Source: Streptomyces syringium (lineage in GTDB: Bacteria > Actinomycetota > Actinomycetes > Streptomycetales > Streptomycetaceae). Taken from it: a stretch of DNA of 64,000 nucleotides. Each line of letters starts with the position of its first letter. Positions within the stretch are counted from its first letter, which is position 1. Where the stretch lies: assembly GCF_017876625.1 (NCBI RefSeq), contig NZ_JAGIOH010000001.1:62001-126000 (forward strand). Direction: 5' to 3'. A model generated the notes under the pieces. The model was given only the letters and a program-made list of their open reading frames with translations. It had not been told where the DNA came from and searched no databases. Positions 32,844-42,790 of this stretch are shown piece after piece. Both the position numbers and the translations under genes were made by a program.

Positions 32844-33944
32844 GTGACCAAGCACAAGACCGTCGACGTGAGCGTTGACGCGATGCTCGACGACCTCAGG
32901 ACACTCGTCGAAATCGAGTCCCCGTCGCGCGACCCCGAGGCCTTGGCGGCATCGGCCAAGGCTGTCGCCGCTGTCATCGAGAACCGTCTCGGCGGGCGGG
33001 CCACCCTCGTGGAGAGCGAAGCGGGACCGCACGTCCACTGGTCCGCCGGTGGTGAACCCAAAGTCCTGCTCCTCGGTCACCACGACACGGTGTTCCCGCT
33101 CGGCACCCTGGAACGCCGCCCGTTCATGGTCGCGGACGGGCATGCGACCGGCCCCGGGGTCTTTGACATGCTCGGCGGTCTGGTGCAGGCCGTGCACGGC
33201 CTGGCGACGCTCGATGACCCGTCGGGCGTCGAGATCCTGGTGACCGCCGACGAGGAGGTCGGCTCCCGTTCTTCTCGCGCTCTCATCGAAGAACGAGCCC
33301 TTGCCTGCGGCGCCGTGCTGGTGGTCGAGGGCGCCGCTGACGGCGGAGGCGTGAAGACCGGCCGCAAAGGCTGCGGCACGTTCCACGTCTCCATCGCGGG
33401 CCGGGCCTCGCACGCGGGCCTTGAGCCCGCGGCCGGGGTCAACGCCCTGATCGAAGCTTCACACCAGGTACTGGACATCGCGGCGCTCGGCCGGCCCGAT
33501 GTCGGCACGACGGTGACCCCGACCGTCGCGTCCGCCGGGACCCTGGACAATGTCGTTCCCGCGGCGGCGACCGTTGTCGTCGACGTCCGGGTCGAGTCGG
33601 CCGACGAGAAGGAGCGCATCGAATCCGCGTTCGCGGCACTGGCTCCGCATCTCGATGAGGCGACGATCACGGTTCGGGGATCCATCAGCCGGCCCCCGAT
33701 GCCCGAGTCGGCTTCGGTCGAGCTCTTCGCCGTGGCACGGCGCCTGCTTCCCGGCCTCGAAGGCAAGGCAGTCGGCGGCGGCAGCGACGGCAACTTCACG
33801 GCCGCCCTGGGCGTGCCGACACTCGACGGCCTGGGAGCGGTCGGGGGTGGTGCCCACGCCGACCACGAGTTCCTGGTGATCGACGCCATGGCCGAGCGGG
33901 CGAACCTCGTCGCCGGACTGGTGCACGCGGTGCAGCACGCATAG
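32844..33944 (+). CDS. M20-family metallopeptidase
   Basis: A 366-residue M20 (ArgE/DapE/CPG2-like) peptidase. Metal-site motifs: L-L-G-H-H-D-T-V-F-P, G-P-G-V-F-D-M-L-G-G (bridging Asp), T-A-D-E-E-V-G-S (catalytic Glu plus ligand) and the late G-G-A-H-A-D-H-E-F. The dimerisation insertion domain occupies about residues 180-290. The H-H-D-T-V-F pattern is closest to glutamate carboxypeptidase-type enzymes, but the substrate cannot be fixed. GTG start. Confidence 0.88.
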   Translation: MTKHKTVDVSVDAMLDDLRTLVEIESPSRDPEALAASAKAVAAVIENRLGGRATLVESEAGPHVHWSAGGEPKVLLLGHHDTVFPLGTLERRPFMVADGHATGPGVFDMLGGLVQAVHGLATLDDPSGVEILVTADEEVGSRSSRALIEERALACGAVLVVEGAADGGGVKTGRKGCGTFHVSIAGRASHAGLEPAAGVNALIEASHQVLDIAALGRPDVGTTVTPTVASAGTLDNVVPAAATVVVDVRVESADEKERIESAFAALAPHLDEATITVRGSISRPPMPESASVELFAVARRLLPGLEGKAVGGGSDGNFTAALGVPTLDGLGAVGGGAHADHEFLVIDAMAERANLVAGLVHAVQHA

Positions 33945-34189
33945 CAGGTCCCGGGCCGCGTGAGGAGCTCCGACGGTGGCGTCCCGCGCCGGGAATCGCG
34001 CGCGGTCACGTCATACCGCGTTGCTCCCGGCCGCTCGGCTAGGGTCGGATCCGAAGACGGATCGTGGCGGTGAACCGGCCGGGGTGGACCGGCCGGTGGG
34101 CCGGCGGCGGGCCGAGTGGTGCGACGGTGCCCGTGCTGTGGCCCGGGCGAGCGTGCCGTGCCTCCGGACGAGGATGAGGAGCGAGTCCC

Positions 34190-34786
34190 GTGCGCATCGT
34201 GGTCACGGAGTTCATGAGCCTGGACGGCGTCGTGCAGGCACCGGGCGGGCCCAAGGAGGACACGGACGGTGGCTTCGCCCATGGCGGCTGGTCGCACCCG
34301 TTCTTCGATCCGGAGGTGATGGGCGGCGTCTTCGACGACGCGCTGGCCAAGGCCGGGGCGCTGCTGTTCGGGCGTCGGACGTGGCAGACGATGGCCGCGG
34401 CCTGGCCCGGGCGAGCCGGTGACCCGTTCGCCGACCGGATGAACGCCATTCCGAAGTACGTCGTGTCCCGGACGCTGGGCGACGACACGCTGACGTGGGA
34501 CAACACCACACGCATTCCCGGCGACGAGGCCGTCGCCCGCATCAGGGAGCTGCGCGCGAGGGACGACGGCGACCTGTTGGTCATGGGGAGCCCCACGCTC
34601 GTGCGCGCCCTCCTGAGCGAGGGTCTGGTCGACGAGCTCCGGCTCATGGTCGAGCCGGTGATCCTCGGCGGTGGAAAGACCATCTTCCCCGACGACGGTG
34701 TGCTGCGCGCGTTCGAGCTGGTCTCCACGGTCACCAGCGGTACGGGCGTGAATGTGTGCACCTACCGGCCGGTCGCCGAGCGGTAG
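34190..34786 (+). CDS. Dihydrofolate reductase/RibD C-terminal family protein
   Basis: A 198-residue protein: V-T-E-F-M-S-L-D-G-V-V-Q-A-P-G-G at the start, L-L-F-G-R-R-T-W-Q-T-M, P-K-Y-V-V-S-R-T-L and L-L-V-M-G-S-P-T-L-V-R-A-L. This is the RibD-C fold of stand-alone DHFR-like reductases common in Streptomyces. It is a NADPH-dependent reductase of unknown substrate, not the housekeeping folate enzyme. GTG start with GAGGAGCGAG upstream. Confidence 0.88.
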   Translation: MRIVVTEFMSLDGVVQAPGGPKEDTDGGFAHGGWSHPFFDPEVMGGVFDDALAKAGALLFGRRTWQTMAAAWPGRAGDPFADRMNAIPKYVVSRTLGDDTLTWDNTTRIPGDEAVARIRELRARDDGDLLVMGSPTLVRALLSEGLVDELRLMVEPVILGGGKTIFPDDGVLRAFELVSTVTSGTGVNVCTYRPVAER

Positions 34787-34977
34787 GCCGGTCCGGCGGC
34801 GTCGTGCGGCCTGCCCCTGAAGGTGCTCCGTGAGGGACGCGGCCGCGCGCGCCCACCGGGGCCGGCCCGGGGCGCGCGTGCTTCTCCGCGACGCCGCCGG
34901 TCAGTTCGCCCGGCTCTACCGCCCCGACAGCCCACGGCCCTTGTCCGCTCCGGCGTGAACACGGCGAGCGGACAGCG

Positions 34978-35697
34978 TCATCGGGAGGCGTCGAGGCCGT
35001 CGATCAAGCGGTCGAGGAAGCGGGTGAAGGTGGCTTCGGGGGCCGTGGGGCGCCCGGGTGCGGAGAGGGCTTCGGCGAGCTCCGGGTGGTGTCCGTCGGC
35101 GGCGACGGTGGCGAGGTAGCGGGCTTCGGCCGCGGCCCGGTCGGGCTGGTCCGCGGCCGCGGACTGAGCGATCTCGAAGCCGACGTGTCCGGTGACGAAG
35201 CCGGTGAGCTGGCTGAAGATCTCCAGCTTCGCGGTGCCGTCCAGCCCGGTGGGCCGCAGGGCGGCGAGCGCGCGCTCCAGGAACGCCAGCGTGTTGGGGC
35301 CGAGCGTTCGGCGGGTGGACAGCGCGGCGGGGAGCCAGGGATGGCGGAGCATGAGGGCGCGCTGGAGATGCCCGATGGCCTTCAGGTCGGTGCGCCAGTC
35401 GCCGGTGAGGGGATCCGTCACCGGGAGTTCGCCACTGACGTGATCGACCATCAGCTCCAGCAGCGTCTCCTTGTCGGGGGCGTAGCTGTAGAGCGACATG
35501 ACGCCGGCCCCGACCTCGGAGGCGACTTTGCGCATGGTGACCGCCTCCAGCCCCTCGGCATCCGCCAGGGCGACGGCCGCGGACGTGATCGCCTCACGGC
35601 TGAAGGTGGGCTTGCGGCCCCTGCCGGGCCGGCCGGGGCTCAGCCAGAGCTGCTGGGGATCGATGCCGGTGGCGCCGGTCCCATCACGACGGGTCAT
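34978..35697 (-). CDS. TetR/AcrR-family repressor
   Basis: A 239-residue protein starting at ATG 35697 after GGGAGAGGGAAGAG. Helix-turn-helix: F-S-R-E-A-I-T-S-A-A-V-A-L-A-D-A-E-G-L-E-A-V-T-M-R-K-V-A-S-E-V-G-A-G with S-L-Y-S-Y-A-P-D-K. The C-terminal part is the ligand domain of the TetR_C subgroup. It is divergent from the CocE/NonD hydrolase with an inverted repeat between, so it probably represses that gene and itself. Confidence 0.92.
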   Translation of the reverse strand: MTRRDGTGATGIDPQQLWLSPGRPGRGRKPTFSREAITSAAVALADAEGLEAVTMRKVASEVGAGVMSLYSYAPDKETLLELMVDHVSGELPVTDPLTGDWRTDLKAIGHLQRALMLRHPWLPAALSTRRTLGPNTLAFLERALAALRPTGLDGTAKLEIFSQLTGFVTGHVGFEIAQSAAADQPDRAAAEARYLATVAADGHHPELAEALSAPGRPTAPEATFTRFLDRLIDGLDASR

Positions 35698-35755
35698 GTT
35701 CTTCTCTTCCCTCTCCCGATCGCCGGGGGTTGCGGAGGCCATCCAAGCATCCGCT

Positions 35756-35778
35756 ATTCTCGTACAACGTACGGGAAT
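35756..35778. promoter_or_regulatory. Putative TetR operator
   Basis: Inverted repeat CGTAC-AAC-GTACG (35761-35773) extended by outer arms ATTC and GAAT (35756-35759, 35775-35778). It lies between the divergent TetR and hydrolase genes, 18 bp before the hydrolase start. Position and symmetry fit a TetR binding site. Confidence 0.7.
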
Positions 35779-35795
35779 GACGGAGGAGAATCCAC

Positions 35796-37469
35796 ATGCC
35801 CACACACGCGCACGACGTCGTGTCGAAGCCCGCCTGGACCGCACCGACGGGGAAGCCGCCGTTGAGCTCGCGGATGATGAGGGCGACGTGGCGCGGCCTT
35901 CCGGCGAAACAGCACGACATCGGGTGGGAGCCCGGGCTCGTGGTACCGGCCGCCGACGGCAGTCCCTTGGTCACGGACCACTACTTCCCCCGCACCGAGG
36001 GCGACTTCCCCACCCTTGTCGTGCGCTCCCCTTACGGCAGGGGCCTGCCGTGGTCACCCCTGTACGGCGTGCTCTTCGCCGAACAGGGCTTCCACGTGGT
36101 CCTGCAGAGCTGCCGCGGCACCGGCGGTTCGGGCGGCGAGTTCAGCCTGTGGCGCAACCAGGCCGCCGACGGCCGGGCCACGGTGTCCTGGCTGCGTGCG
36201 CAGCCCTGGTTCAACGGAACCCTGGGCACCATCGGCCCCAGCTACCTGGGCTATACGCAGTGGGCCCTCGCCCAGGATCCGCCACCGGAGCTCAAGGCGA
36301 TGGTGGTACAGGTCGGTATGCACGATCCCCATGCCTATTTCCACGCGGGCGGTGCGCTCAACCTGGAGAACGTCCTCGTCTCCGGCGCCGGTATGACGTT
36401 CCAGCACCAGGGGATGGCACCCATGCTGAAGGCGACCCTGCGCCTGCAGCGCCGCCTGCGCGAGATCACCACCGCGCAGCCGCTGCGCGGGGCCCACGCG
36501 TCCGCCCTCGGTGAAGTGCCGTGGCTGGACGAGGCGATGACCAACACCGACGCCGACGATCCGTACTGGCGCGGCACGTCCATGGGAGAGGCAGCCGAGC
36601 GACTGGCCGTGCCCACCGCTTTGATCACCGGGTGGCACGACGTACTGCTCGACCAGACCCTCGAGCAGTACGGCCGACTGCGTCGGGCCGGGTGCGAGAC
36701 GGCCCTGCTCGTCGGCCCCTGGACCCATACCTCCGCGCTCCAGAAGGGCTGGCCCGAGGTGTTCACCGAGAGCCTCGCATGGCTGCGCGCGCACCTGTGC
36801 GACGACCCTTCCGGCCTGCGCGCCACCGGAGTGCGCGTGCACGTCGGCGGCGGGGAGACCTGGCGGGACCTCGCCGAATGGCCGCAGTCCCCGGGCACGG
36901 TTTCCTGGTTCCCCACCCCGGACGGGCATCTCACCCGGCAGCCGCCTACGGACTCCACACCGCTGACGACCTTCCGCTACGACCCGGCCGATCCCACCCC
37001 TTCCGTGGGCGGGCCCCTGCTCTCCCGCGGTGCCGGTCCCCGCGACAACAGGGCCCTGGAGGCACGGGAGGACGTCCTGACCTTCACCGGCCCGCCGCTG
37101 ACCGAGCCGATGGATGTCCTCGGACCGGTCACCGCGCAACTGCGGATCTCGACGGACACCGGATACGCCGATGTCTTCGCCCGCCTTTGCGACGTCGACG
37201 CACAAGGCCGTTCCACCAATGTCTGCGACGGGCTGACCCGGCTGCGGTCCACCGGTCAGGTTGCCTCGGACGTCACCGTGGCGATGAGCTCCACCGCGTA
37301 CCGCTTCGCCGCCGGTCACCGCATACGGCTGCAGATCAGCGGGGGCGCCCATCCGCGCTATGCCCGTAATCCCGGCACCGGGGAACCGGCGGCCGATGCC
37401 ACCAGCTTCGTGCCGGTGCACATCACGCTGCACACGGACTCGGCGTTGGACCTGCCGCAGGGCGCCTAA
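35796..37469 (+). CDS. CocE/NonD-family hydrolase (X-Pro dipeptidyl-peptidase S15-like)
   Basis: A 557-residue serine hydrolase. Typical CocE blocks: R-S-P-Y-G-R-G, Q-S-C-R-G-T-G-G-S-G-G-E-F, the nucleophile elbow G-P-S-Y-L-G-Y-T-Q-W, T-G-W-H-D-V-L-L-D-Q (Asp region) and V-G-P-W-T-H (His region). The C-terminal third is the X-Pro-DPP jelly-roll domain. It acts on acyl esters, amides or N-terminal X-Pro peptides. GGAGGAG precedes the ATG. Control by the divergent TetR is likely. Confidence 0.9.
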   Translation: MPTHAHDVVSKPAWTAPTGKPPLSSRMMRATWRGLPAKQHDIGWEPGLVVPAADGSPLVTDHYFPRTEGDFPTLVVRSPYGRGLPWSPLYGVLFAEQGFHVVLQSCRGTGGSGGEFSLWRNQAADGRATVSWLRAQPWFNGTLGTIGPSYLGYTQWALAQDPPPELKAMVVQVGMHDPHAYFHAGGALNLENVLVSGAGMTFQHQGMAPMLKATLRLQRRLREITTAQPLRGAHASALGEVPWLDEAMTNTDADDPYWRGTSMGEAAERLAVPTALITGWHDVLLDQTLEQYGRLRRAGCETALLVGPWTHTSALQKGWPEVFTESLAWLRAHLCDDPSGLRATGVRVHVGGGETWRDLAEWPQSPGTVSWFPTPDGHLTRQPPTDSTPLTTFRYDPADPTPSVGGPLLSRGAGPRDNRALEAREDVLTFTGPPLTEPMDVLGPVTAQLRISTDTGYADVFARLCDVDAQGRSTNVCDGLTRLRSTGQVASDVTVAMSSTAYRFAAGHRIRLQISGGAHPRYARNPGTGEPAADATSFVPVHITLHTDSALDLPQGA

Positions 37470-37533
37470 GGGGCCGGGCCCCGTACCGATGGCCGCTCAC
37501 CGGTGGCGCGCGGCGCCGGGCGATAATGCGGTC

Positions 37534-38010
37534 ATGAGTTCCACCGCCCACGATCCACTCCCCGCCGGGGCCCCGGCCCCGCATCCCGTTCCCGATGCGG
37601 TGGCCTATCTGGGCGGGCAGTGGGCGGTCGACCGTACGCTCCTCGATCTGGCCACCGGTACCGAGGGGGCGTTCCGCGGCACGGCCGCGTTCCGGGCGTC
37701 CGGCGACCCCGCGTACGTCCTGCACGTCGAGGACGGCGAACTGACCTGGAACGGCACCGTCAACCGGGCGGGCCGGACGCTCCGGCTGTACCCCGGGCCG
37801 GACGGTACCGCCGAGGTGACCTTCACCGACGGCCGCTTCTTTCACTCCCTGGATCTGCGCACGGGCCGCTGGAACGTCCGCCACCCGTGCGCCGACGACC
37901 TCTATGAGGGGACGTTCACCGTCGTCTCCCGGGACGAATGGCATCTGCGCTGGCGCACCACCGGCCCGGCCAAGGACCAGCTGCACCGCTCGGTGTACCG
38001 GCGGCGGTAG
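37534..38010 (+). CDS. DUF6314-family protein
   Basis: A 158-residue protein of the DUF6314 family: L-G-G-Q-W-A-V-D-R-T-L-L-D-L, G-A-F-R-G-T-A-A-F, F-T-D-G-R-F-F-H-S-L-D-L-R, R-H-P-C-A-D-D-L-Y-E-G-T-F and G-P-A-K-D-Q. The alternating strand pattern suggests a small lipocalin-like barrel. Function unknown. ATG 37534 is chosen as the start because it begins just before the conserved region. Confidence 0.8.
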   Translation: MSSTAHDPLPAGAPAPHPVPDAVAYLGGQWAVDRTLLDLATGTEGAFRGTAAFRASGDPAYVLHVEDGELTWNGTVNRAGRTLRLYPGPDGTAEVTFTDGRFFHSLDLRTGRWNVRHPCADDLYEGTFTVVSRDEWHLRWRTTGPAKDQLHRSVYRRR

Positions 38011-38037
38011 AGGCCACGGCAACGGGTGGCGTGGGGT

Positions 38038-39024
38038 TCAGTCGAGAGCGTCGAGCAGTTCGCGCTCGCGCCGGGCACTGAGGCCCGCACGCCTTTCGCG
38101 GCCGAGGCCCTGCCCGCGTTCCCAGAGCAGCGTGTCGGCCAGCACGTCCGACCGGGGGCGATGCCGCAGCCCTGTGGCACGCGCCGCGGAACCGTTGCGG
38201 GCCGACCAGCCTTCCCAGCCCGGCTCGACCGCCCACATCGGCAGCGACTCGGGGCCCGCGAACTCGGCCACGCCGTGCGCGAGCAGCCATGCCGCGTCGA
38301 CGGTGGCCACCGGGCCGGTGTGCCCGCCGATGGTGCGGGACAGCGCGATCCACTCCTCGAAGGGAACGATGGGGCCGACGGCGTTGTACGTGCCGACGGT
38401 CCCCGCCTCCGCGGCGTCGAGCAGCCAGGCGGCGAGGTCCCGGACGTCGACCACCTGGGTCGGCATGGCGGGGGCGTCCGGCACCAGCATGGGACCCCGC
38501 GGATCCCGTGCGGCCCGAGCCACCCAGTAGCCGGAGCGGCCGCTGTGATCGCCGGGGCCGCCGATGAGGCCGGCCCGTGCGACGAGGAGCCGGTCGCCGA
38601 CGGCCTCCGTCGACGCCTGCTCGCAGGCGGCCTTCGCCTCGCCGTACAACTCGCGGCCGACCTCGCTCCGATCGGTCGGGGGCAGGAGCGCCGCCGACTC
38701 GTCCGCGTCCGGTTCGGCATGGGAGGCATAGGCGCTGACGGAGGAGATGTAGGCCCAGTGCCGTGCCCTGTCGCCCAACGCGTCGAGGGCTCCACGAACG
38801 AAGCCGGGCTGCCATGACACCTCGACAACGGCATCCCACATGCGGTCGAGCAGCGGCTCGTACGCGGAAGGGTCGCGCCGGTCGGCGGGCACCAGCACCG
38901 CTCCGTCCGCCACTTCTCCGCTTTCGCCGCGCGCGAGGCACGTCACCCGGTGACCACGCTCGACCGCCTGCCGCGACAACTCGCGGCCCACCCATGCCGT
39001 ACCACCCAGAACAAGGATCTCCAT
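38038..39024 (-). CDS. NAD(P)-dependent epimerase/dehydratase-family protein
   Basis: A 328-residue extended-SDR protein: N-terminal dinucleotide loop [11 protein letters not shown], then Y-I-S-S-V-S-A-Y and Y-G-E-A-K near residue 125. These match the S and Y-x-x-x-K catalytic positions. It resembles NAD-dependent reductases/epimerases used in sugar or isoflavone-like metabolism. The substrate is not evident. GGATCTCC precedes the ATG at 39024 on its strand. Confidence 0.85.
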   Translation of the reverse strand: MEILVLGGTAWVGRELSRQAVERGHRVTCLARGESGEVADGAVLVPADRRDPSAYEPLLDRMWDAVVEVSWQPGFVRGALDALGDRARHWAYISSVSAYASHAEPDADESAALLPPTDRSEVGRELYGEAKAACEQASTEAVGDRLLVARAGLIGGPGDHSGRSGYWVARAARDPRGPMLVPDAPAMPTQVVDVRDLAAWLLDAAEAGTVGTYNAVGPIVPFEEWIALSRTIGGHTGPVATVDAAWLLAHGVAEFAGPESLPMWAVEPGWEGWSARNGSAARATGLRHRPRSDVLADTLLWERGQGLGRERRAGLSARRERELLDALD

Positions 39025-39098
39025 GCCCGCACTCAAGCACCGCACACAGCGGGCACCAATAGGGTTCGCCACGAGCGGATCCACGGGCGGGCGGTGGG

Positions 39099-40130
39099 TC
39101 AGACGCCGACGGCTTCTTCCATCTCTTCCTCGGTGTCGGCGGCGACCGTGGTCGTGGCCGGGGTCCGCCGCCGGGCTTCGGTTGCCCACGCGAGGCCGGT
39201 CACCGCCAGGCCGGCGAGCAGCCACAGGGCCAGTGTCCCTACGTGCCGGCTCAAGCCGGCGTCGTTGAAGTAGGCGAGGCCGCGGGTGCCCTCGACGAAG
39301 GCGGCACCGTTCCAGAACCCGTGCAGGGAGGCGAAGAAGCCGTTCTGCAGCTCGGGGCGGAAAATGCCCCCGGAGCTGGTGAAGTTGAGCATCACGAACA
39401 GCACCATCATCGTCAGCGTCGTCCACCGCTTGAGGAAGGTGTGCAGCCCGGTGCCGATCAACAGGACACCGGCGGAGTAGAGCCAGGCCATCCCCCACAG
39501 TCCGCCCAGCCCGTGGTCGACGAGGTGGAAGACGGGCCCGGCCAGGAGCACGCCGATCACGCTGACCACCACGGAGGTCGCCACGGCCAGCAGCGCCCGT
39601 ATCCGCATGGGCAGGACCGCACCGGCGCCGCCGATCACCGCGACGGACGCGTACGAGCCGATGCTGACGGCGACCAGCAGGAAGAAGATGCCCTGCCCGG
39701 TCGGGTCGTCCTTGGCGGGCGGCGCGATGTCGGTGACCTTCAGCGGGGCGCCCTGGCGGGCGGCCACGGGCGTGAACACCTTCTGCACGACGGTGGCGGT
39801 GGTGTCCGATCCGGCCGAGGCGACCAGCAGCTCGGGGCTCTTCCCGTCGGGGACGAACGCGCCGAAGATCTCCTGGTGGCGCAGCTGGTCCTCCGCCTGC
39901 GCCCGGTCGTCGACGGTGTGGACGACGAGGGCGTCACCCGCCTTGCCGGCGAGGGTCCGCGCGAGGTCCTGGGCGCCGGCGCCGGATCCCACCACGGCGA
40001 CCGGCAGGTCGTGCGGTGCGGGATCGGCGAACGCGCCGAGGTAGGCCAAGCCCATGCCGACACACATGAGCAGCGGGGTGAGCAGATGGGTGAGGACATG
40101 GCGCAGCGCGCCGCCCGTCGCGGATTTCAT
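39099..40130 (-). CDS. ABC-2-like membrane protein (YhgE/Pip or DUF3533 type)
   Basis: A 343-residue protein: one N-terminal membrane helix, an extracellular domain of about 130 residues ([16 protein letters not shown]), then about five C-terminal membrane helices. This is the layout of YhgE/Pip and ABC-2 permease-like export proteins. No ATPase is adjacent. It is divergent from a MarR gene with an inverted repeat between, so it may be an inducible efflux component. Confidence 0.75.
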   Translation of the reverse strand: MKSATGGALRHVLTHLLTPLLMCVGMGLAYLGAFADPAPHDLPVAVVGSGAGAQDLARTLAGKAGDALVVHTVDDRAQAEDQLRHQEIFGAFVPDGKSPELLVASAGSDTTATVVQKVFTPVAARQGAPLKVTDIAPPAKDDPTGQGIFFLLVAVSIGSYASVAVIGGAGAVLPMRIRALLAVATSVVVSVIGVLLAGPVFHLVDHGLGGLWGMAWLYSAGVLLIGTGLHTFLKRWTTLTMMVLFVMLNFTSSGGIFRPELQNGFFASLHGFWNGAAFVEGTRGLAYFNDAGLSRHVGTLALWLLAGLAVTGLAWATEARRRTPATTTVAADTEEEMEEAVGV

Positions 40131-40169
40131 GGTGGTTCCTCGACTCCCCCGAAGGGAATGGTTGGCATC

Positions 40170-40192
40170 TACAACTACTTAATCCGGTTGTA
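40170..40192. promoter_or_regulatory. Putative MarR operator
   Basis: Inverted repeat TACAAC-N11-GTTGTA in the 93-bp divergent promoter between the membrane protein (start 40130) and the marR gene (start 40224). The region is unusually AT-rich for this genome. Confidence 0.6.
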
Positions 40193-40223
40193 CTGTACAT
40201 CTAGATAGGGAAGAGAGGCCACC

Positions 40224-40643
40224 GTGTCCGACCGCGACGATTCCGTCGAGACCATCCAGCGCGAGCTGACGGCTTTCGCCCGGCGCTCCCGGGCCGCCGC
40301 CGCCCGGATGCACCCCGAGCTGTCACTGGTCTCCTTCGCCCTCCTCGCCCACCTGGAGGACCAGCGCGGCTGCCGGGCCACCGACCTCGCGGACCAGTTC
40401 CTGCTCAACAAGTCCACCGTCAGCCGACAGGTCGCCGATCTCGAACGTCTCGGCCTCGTGGAACGCCGCCCCGACCCGCACGACCAGCGGGCGCAGATGC
40501 TGCATCTGACCGCCCGCGGCACCGCCGCCCTGACGCAGGTCGGCGGCCATCGCCGCGCGGCCTTCCGGGAGCGCCTCGCCGACTGGGACGAGACCGACCT
40601 CGCCCGCTTCGCCGCCTACCTGCTGCGCTACAACACGTCCTGA
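40224..40643 (+). CDS. MarR-family transcriptional regulator
   Basis: A 139-residue MarR protein: R-A-T-D-L-A-D-Q-F-L-L-N-K-S-T-V-S-R-Q-V-A-D-L-E-R-L-G-L and the wing R-P-D-P-H-D-Q-R-A-Q-M-L-H-L-T. GTG start. It probably controls itself and the divergent ABC-2-like membrane protein. Confidence 0.9.
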   Translation: MSDRDDSVETIQRELTAFARRSRAAAARMHPELSLVSFALLAHLEDQRGCRATDLADQFLLNKSTVSRQVADLERLGLVERRPDPHDQRAQMLHLTARGTAALTQVGGHRRAAFRERLADWDETDLARFAAYLLRYNTS

Positions 40644-40710
40644 ACCGGCTGCCGGCAAGAGCCCGCGGCGGGAGGTGCGGCTCCGCCTCCGGGCCGGCCC
40701 TTCCCTCGCG

Positions 40711-40920
40711 TCACGACCAGACGCCGGGGCCCCCGCCCTGCCAGTCGATCAGCGCCGCGTCCTCGAGTCGCACGTCGTCCTTCGGGACCCCGGCCCGGCG
40801 CATGAACTCGTAGAGGTCGATCACCCCGTACGCCGTGCCCAGGACCTCCCGGCCGACCGTCACCTGCCGGCCACCCGACGGAGACGGCGGGTGGACGACG
40901 ATCCGCACATGTCCTGGCAT
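40711..40920 (-). CDS. Small hypothetical protein
   Basis: A 69-residue ORF from ATG 40920. Sequence: V-R-I-V-V-H-P-P-S-P-S-G-G-R-Q-V-T-V, then an L-Y-E-F-M-R-R-A-G-V-P helix and a final D-W-Q-G-G-G-P-G-V-W. The composition looks like a real protein. Longer in-frame starts up to 41331 would overlap the divergent transporter's upstream region. No function assigned. Confidence 0.5.
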   Translation of the reverse strand: MPGHVRIVVHPPSPSGGRQVTVGREVLGTAYGVIDLYEFMRRAGVPKDDVRLEDAALIDWQGGGPGVWS

Positions 40921-41140
40921 GGTTCCAGCGTCCGTCCGCCGGGGCCCGGACGCATCCCGGGAGCGACCTCCGGGACCGGCGCCGGTGCTCCCACTCACAC
41001 GGGTCCGGCGCGACGGGCGGGTCATGGGCCCGTCGGGGCCCGGACACGGTTCAATGCATAAACCGCAAGATACGGCCCATGCGTACATGAACGCCCCAGG
41101 AGCCCCAGCGCCTGGATCCCCGACCCACCGGCAGGTGACC

Positions 41141-42739
41141 GTGAGCGCCGATCGCAAGAAGACCCCGAAGGCCGGGCGCACCGCCCCCTCGCGCGGTGGC
41201 GCGGTGGCCACCGACCGCATGCTCCGCACCCTGCTGCGGCGCCGCAAGAAACAGCTGAGCATCGAGGACGTCACGGTCACCGACCGCCCCGAGGTCCGCC
41301 GCGCGGTGCTGGCCGCAGCGCTGGGCAACATGATGGAGTGGTTCGACTTCGGCGTGTACGCCTATATGGCGGTCACCCTGGGCAAGGTCTTCTTCCCTTC
41401 CAGCTCCTCCGGCGCGCAGGTCATCGCCGCCTTCGCCACCTTCGCGGCCGCCTTCCTCGTCCGGCCTCTCGGAGGCCTTGTCTTCGGTCCGCTGGGTGAC
41501 CGCATCGGACGCCAGCGGGTGCTCGCCGCCACGATGATCATGATGGCGGTGAGCACGTTCGCCGTCGGTTTCCTGCCGGGCTACGCGACGGCCGGATTCG
41601 TCGCGCCCGTGCTGCTGCTCGTCTGCCGTCTGGTGCAGGGCTTCTCCACCGGCGGTGAGTACGCCGGAGCCACCACCTACATCGCCGAGTACGCACCCGA
41701 CACCCGCCGTGGGTTCCTGGGCAGTTGGCTCGACTTCGGGACGTTCGTCGGCTACGCGCTCGGGTCGGGGCTGGTGACGGTACTCACCGCGGTCCTCGGT
41801 ACCGACGGCATGACCGACTGGGGCTGGCGTCTGCCCTTCCTGATCGCCGGGCCCCTCGGCCTGATCGGTCTGTACATGCGGATGCGGCTCGAGGAGACGC
41901 CCGCCTTCCGCGCGGAGACCGAGGCGGCCCGGGCGCGGACATCGGGCGCCGTGGGCTCCCATGAGGAAGAGGTCGAGCAGGCACGCCAGTCCGGCCACGG
42001 ACGGCTGAAGGAAATCTTCACCCGGCACTGGGAGGCCGTGCTGATCTGCATGGGGCTGGTGGTCGTCTACAACGTCACCAGCTACATGGTCACCTCCTAC
42101 CTGCCGACGTACATGACCGAAACCCTCGGCAAGAACGCCACGACCGCCCATCTGCTGATCCTCGGCACCATGGTGCTGGTGGCTCTGACCATCACCGTCG
42201 TGGGACGCTCCTCCGACGTCTGGGGGCGCAGGCCGATGTTCATGGCGGGCAGCGCCGCCCTGATCGCTCTCGCCGTCCCCTCGATGCTCCTGGTCCGCGC
42301 CGACGGGGCCCTGCTTCCGGCGTTCGGCTGCCTGGTCCTCGGGCTGCTGCTGGTGTGTTTCGCGGGCACCGCGGCCGCGACGCTGCCGGCGCTCTTCCCG
42401 ACCCGGATGCGCTACGGGGCGCTGTCCGTCTCGTACAACATCTCCGTCTCGCTCTTCGGCGGCACCACTCCCCTGGTGGTGTCCGCGCTCCTCGAAACGA
42501 CCGACAACGCCATGATCCCCGCGTATTACCTGATGGCCGCGGGCGCGATCGGACTCGTTTCGGCGTTCTTCCTCCATGAGACGGCGGGCAAGCCGCTGCG
42601 CGGCTCGGGGCCGATGGTGGAAACACCGGAGCAGGCCCGGCTGCTGGTCGCCGACAGCCGGACCGAGGCCGGCCGTCACGCCAGGGACATCTGGACGCGC
42701 CTGCGCCACCCGGGCCACAGCCATGACGAAGAGCGCTGA
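41141..42739 (+). CDS. MFS metabolite/proton symporter (ProP-like)
   Basis: A 532-residue transporter of the metabolite:H+ symporter group: A-L-G-N-M-M-E-W-F-D-F-G-V-Y-A-Y at the first membrane helix, G-P-L-G-D-R-I-G-R-Q-R-V-L, R-L-V-Q-G-F-S-T-G-G-E-Y-A-G-A. Relatives import proline/betaine, citrate or dicarboxylates. The N-terminus is Lys/Arg-rich before the first helix. GTG 41141 (AGGTGACC upstream) is a guess; ATG 41087 or 41054 are possible. Confidence 0.85.
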   Translation: MSADRKKTPKAGRTAPSRGGAVATDRMLRTLLRRRKKQLSIEDVTVTDRPEVRRAVLAAALGNMMEWFDFGVYAYMAVTLGKVFFPSSSSGAQVIAAFATFAAAFLVRPLGGLVFGPLGDRIGRQRVLAATMIMMAVSTFAVGFLPGYATAGFVAPVLLLVCRLVQGFSTGGEYAGATTYIAEYAPDTRRGFLGSWLDFGTFVGYALGSGLVTVLTAVLGTDGMTDWGWRLPFLIAGPLGLIGLYMRMRLEETPAFRAETEAARARTSGAVGSHEEEVEQARQSGHGRLKEIFTRHWEAVLICMGLVVVYNVTSYMVTSYLPTYMTETLGKNATTAHLLILGTMVLVALTITVVGRSSDVWGRRPMFMAGSAALIALAVPSMLLVRADGALLPAFGCLVLGLLLVCFAGTAAATLPALFPTRMRYGALSVSYNISVSLFGGTTPLVVSALLETTDNAMIPAYYLMAAGAIGLVSAFFLHETAGKPLRGSGPMVETPEQARLLVADSRTEAGRHARDIWTRLRHPGHSHDEER

Positions 42740-42790
42740 GCGGGGACGGCCGTTCCCCCGCACCGGCGTCCGGGGGAAGAGCCCCGTGGG

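Noticed and set aside
34040..34180. GC-rich repeats (accggccgg-type) as a terminator or regulatory element
   Set aside because: Several overlapping weak pairings but no single stable hairpin; likely composition bias.
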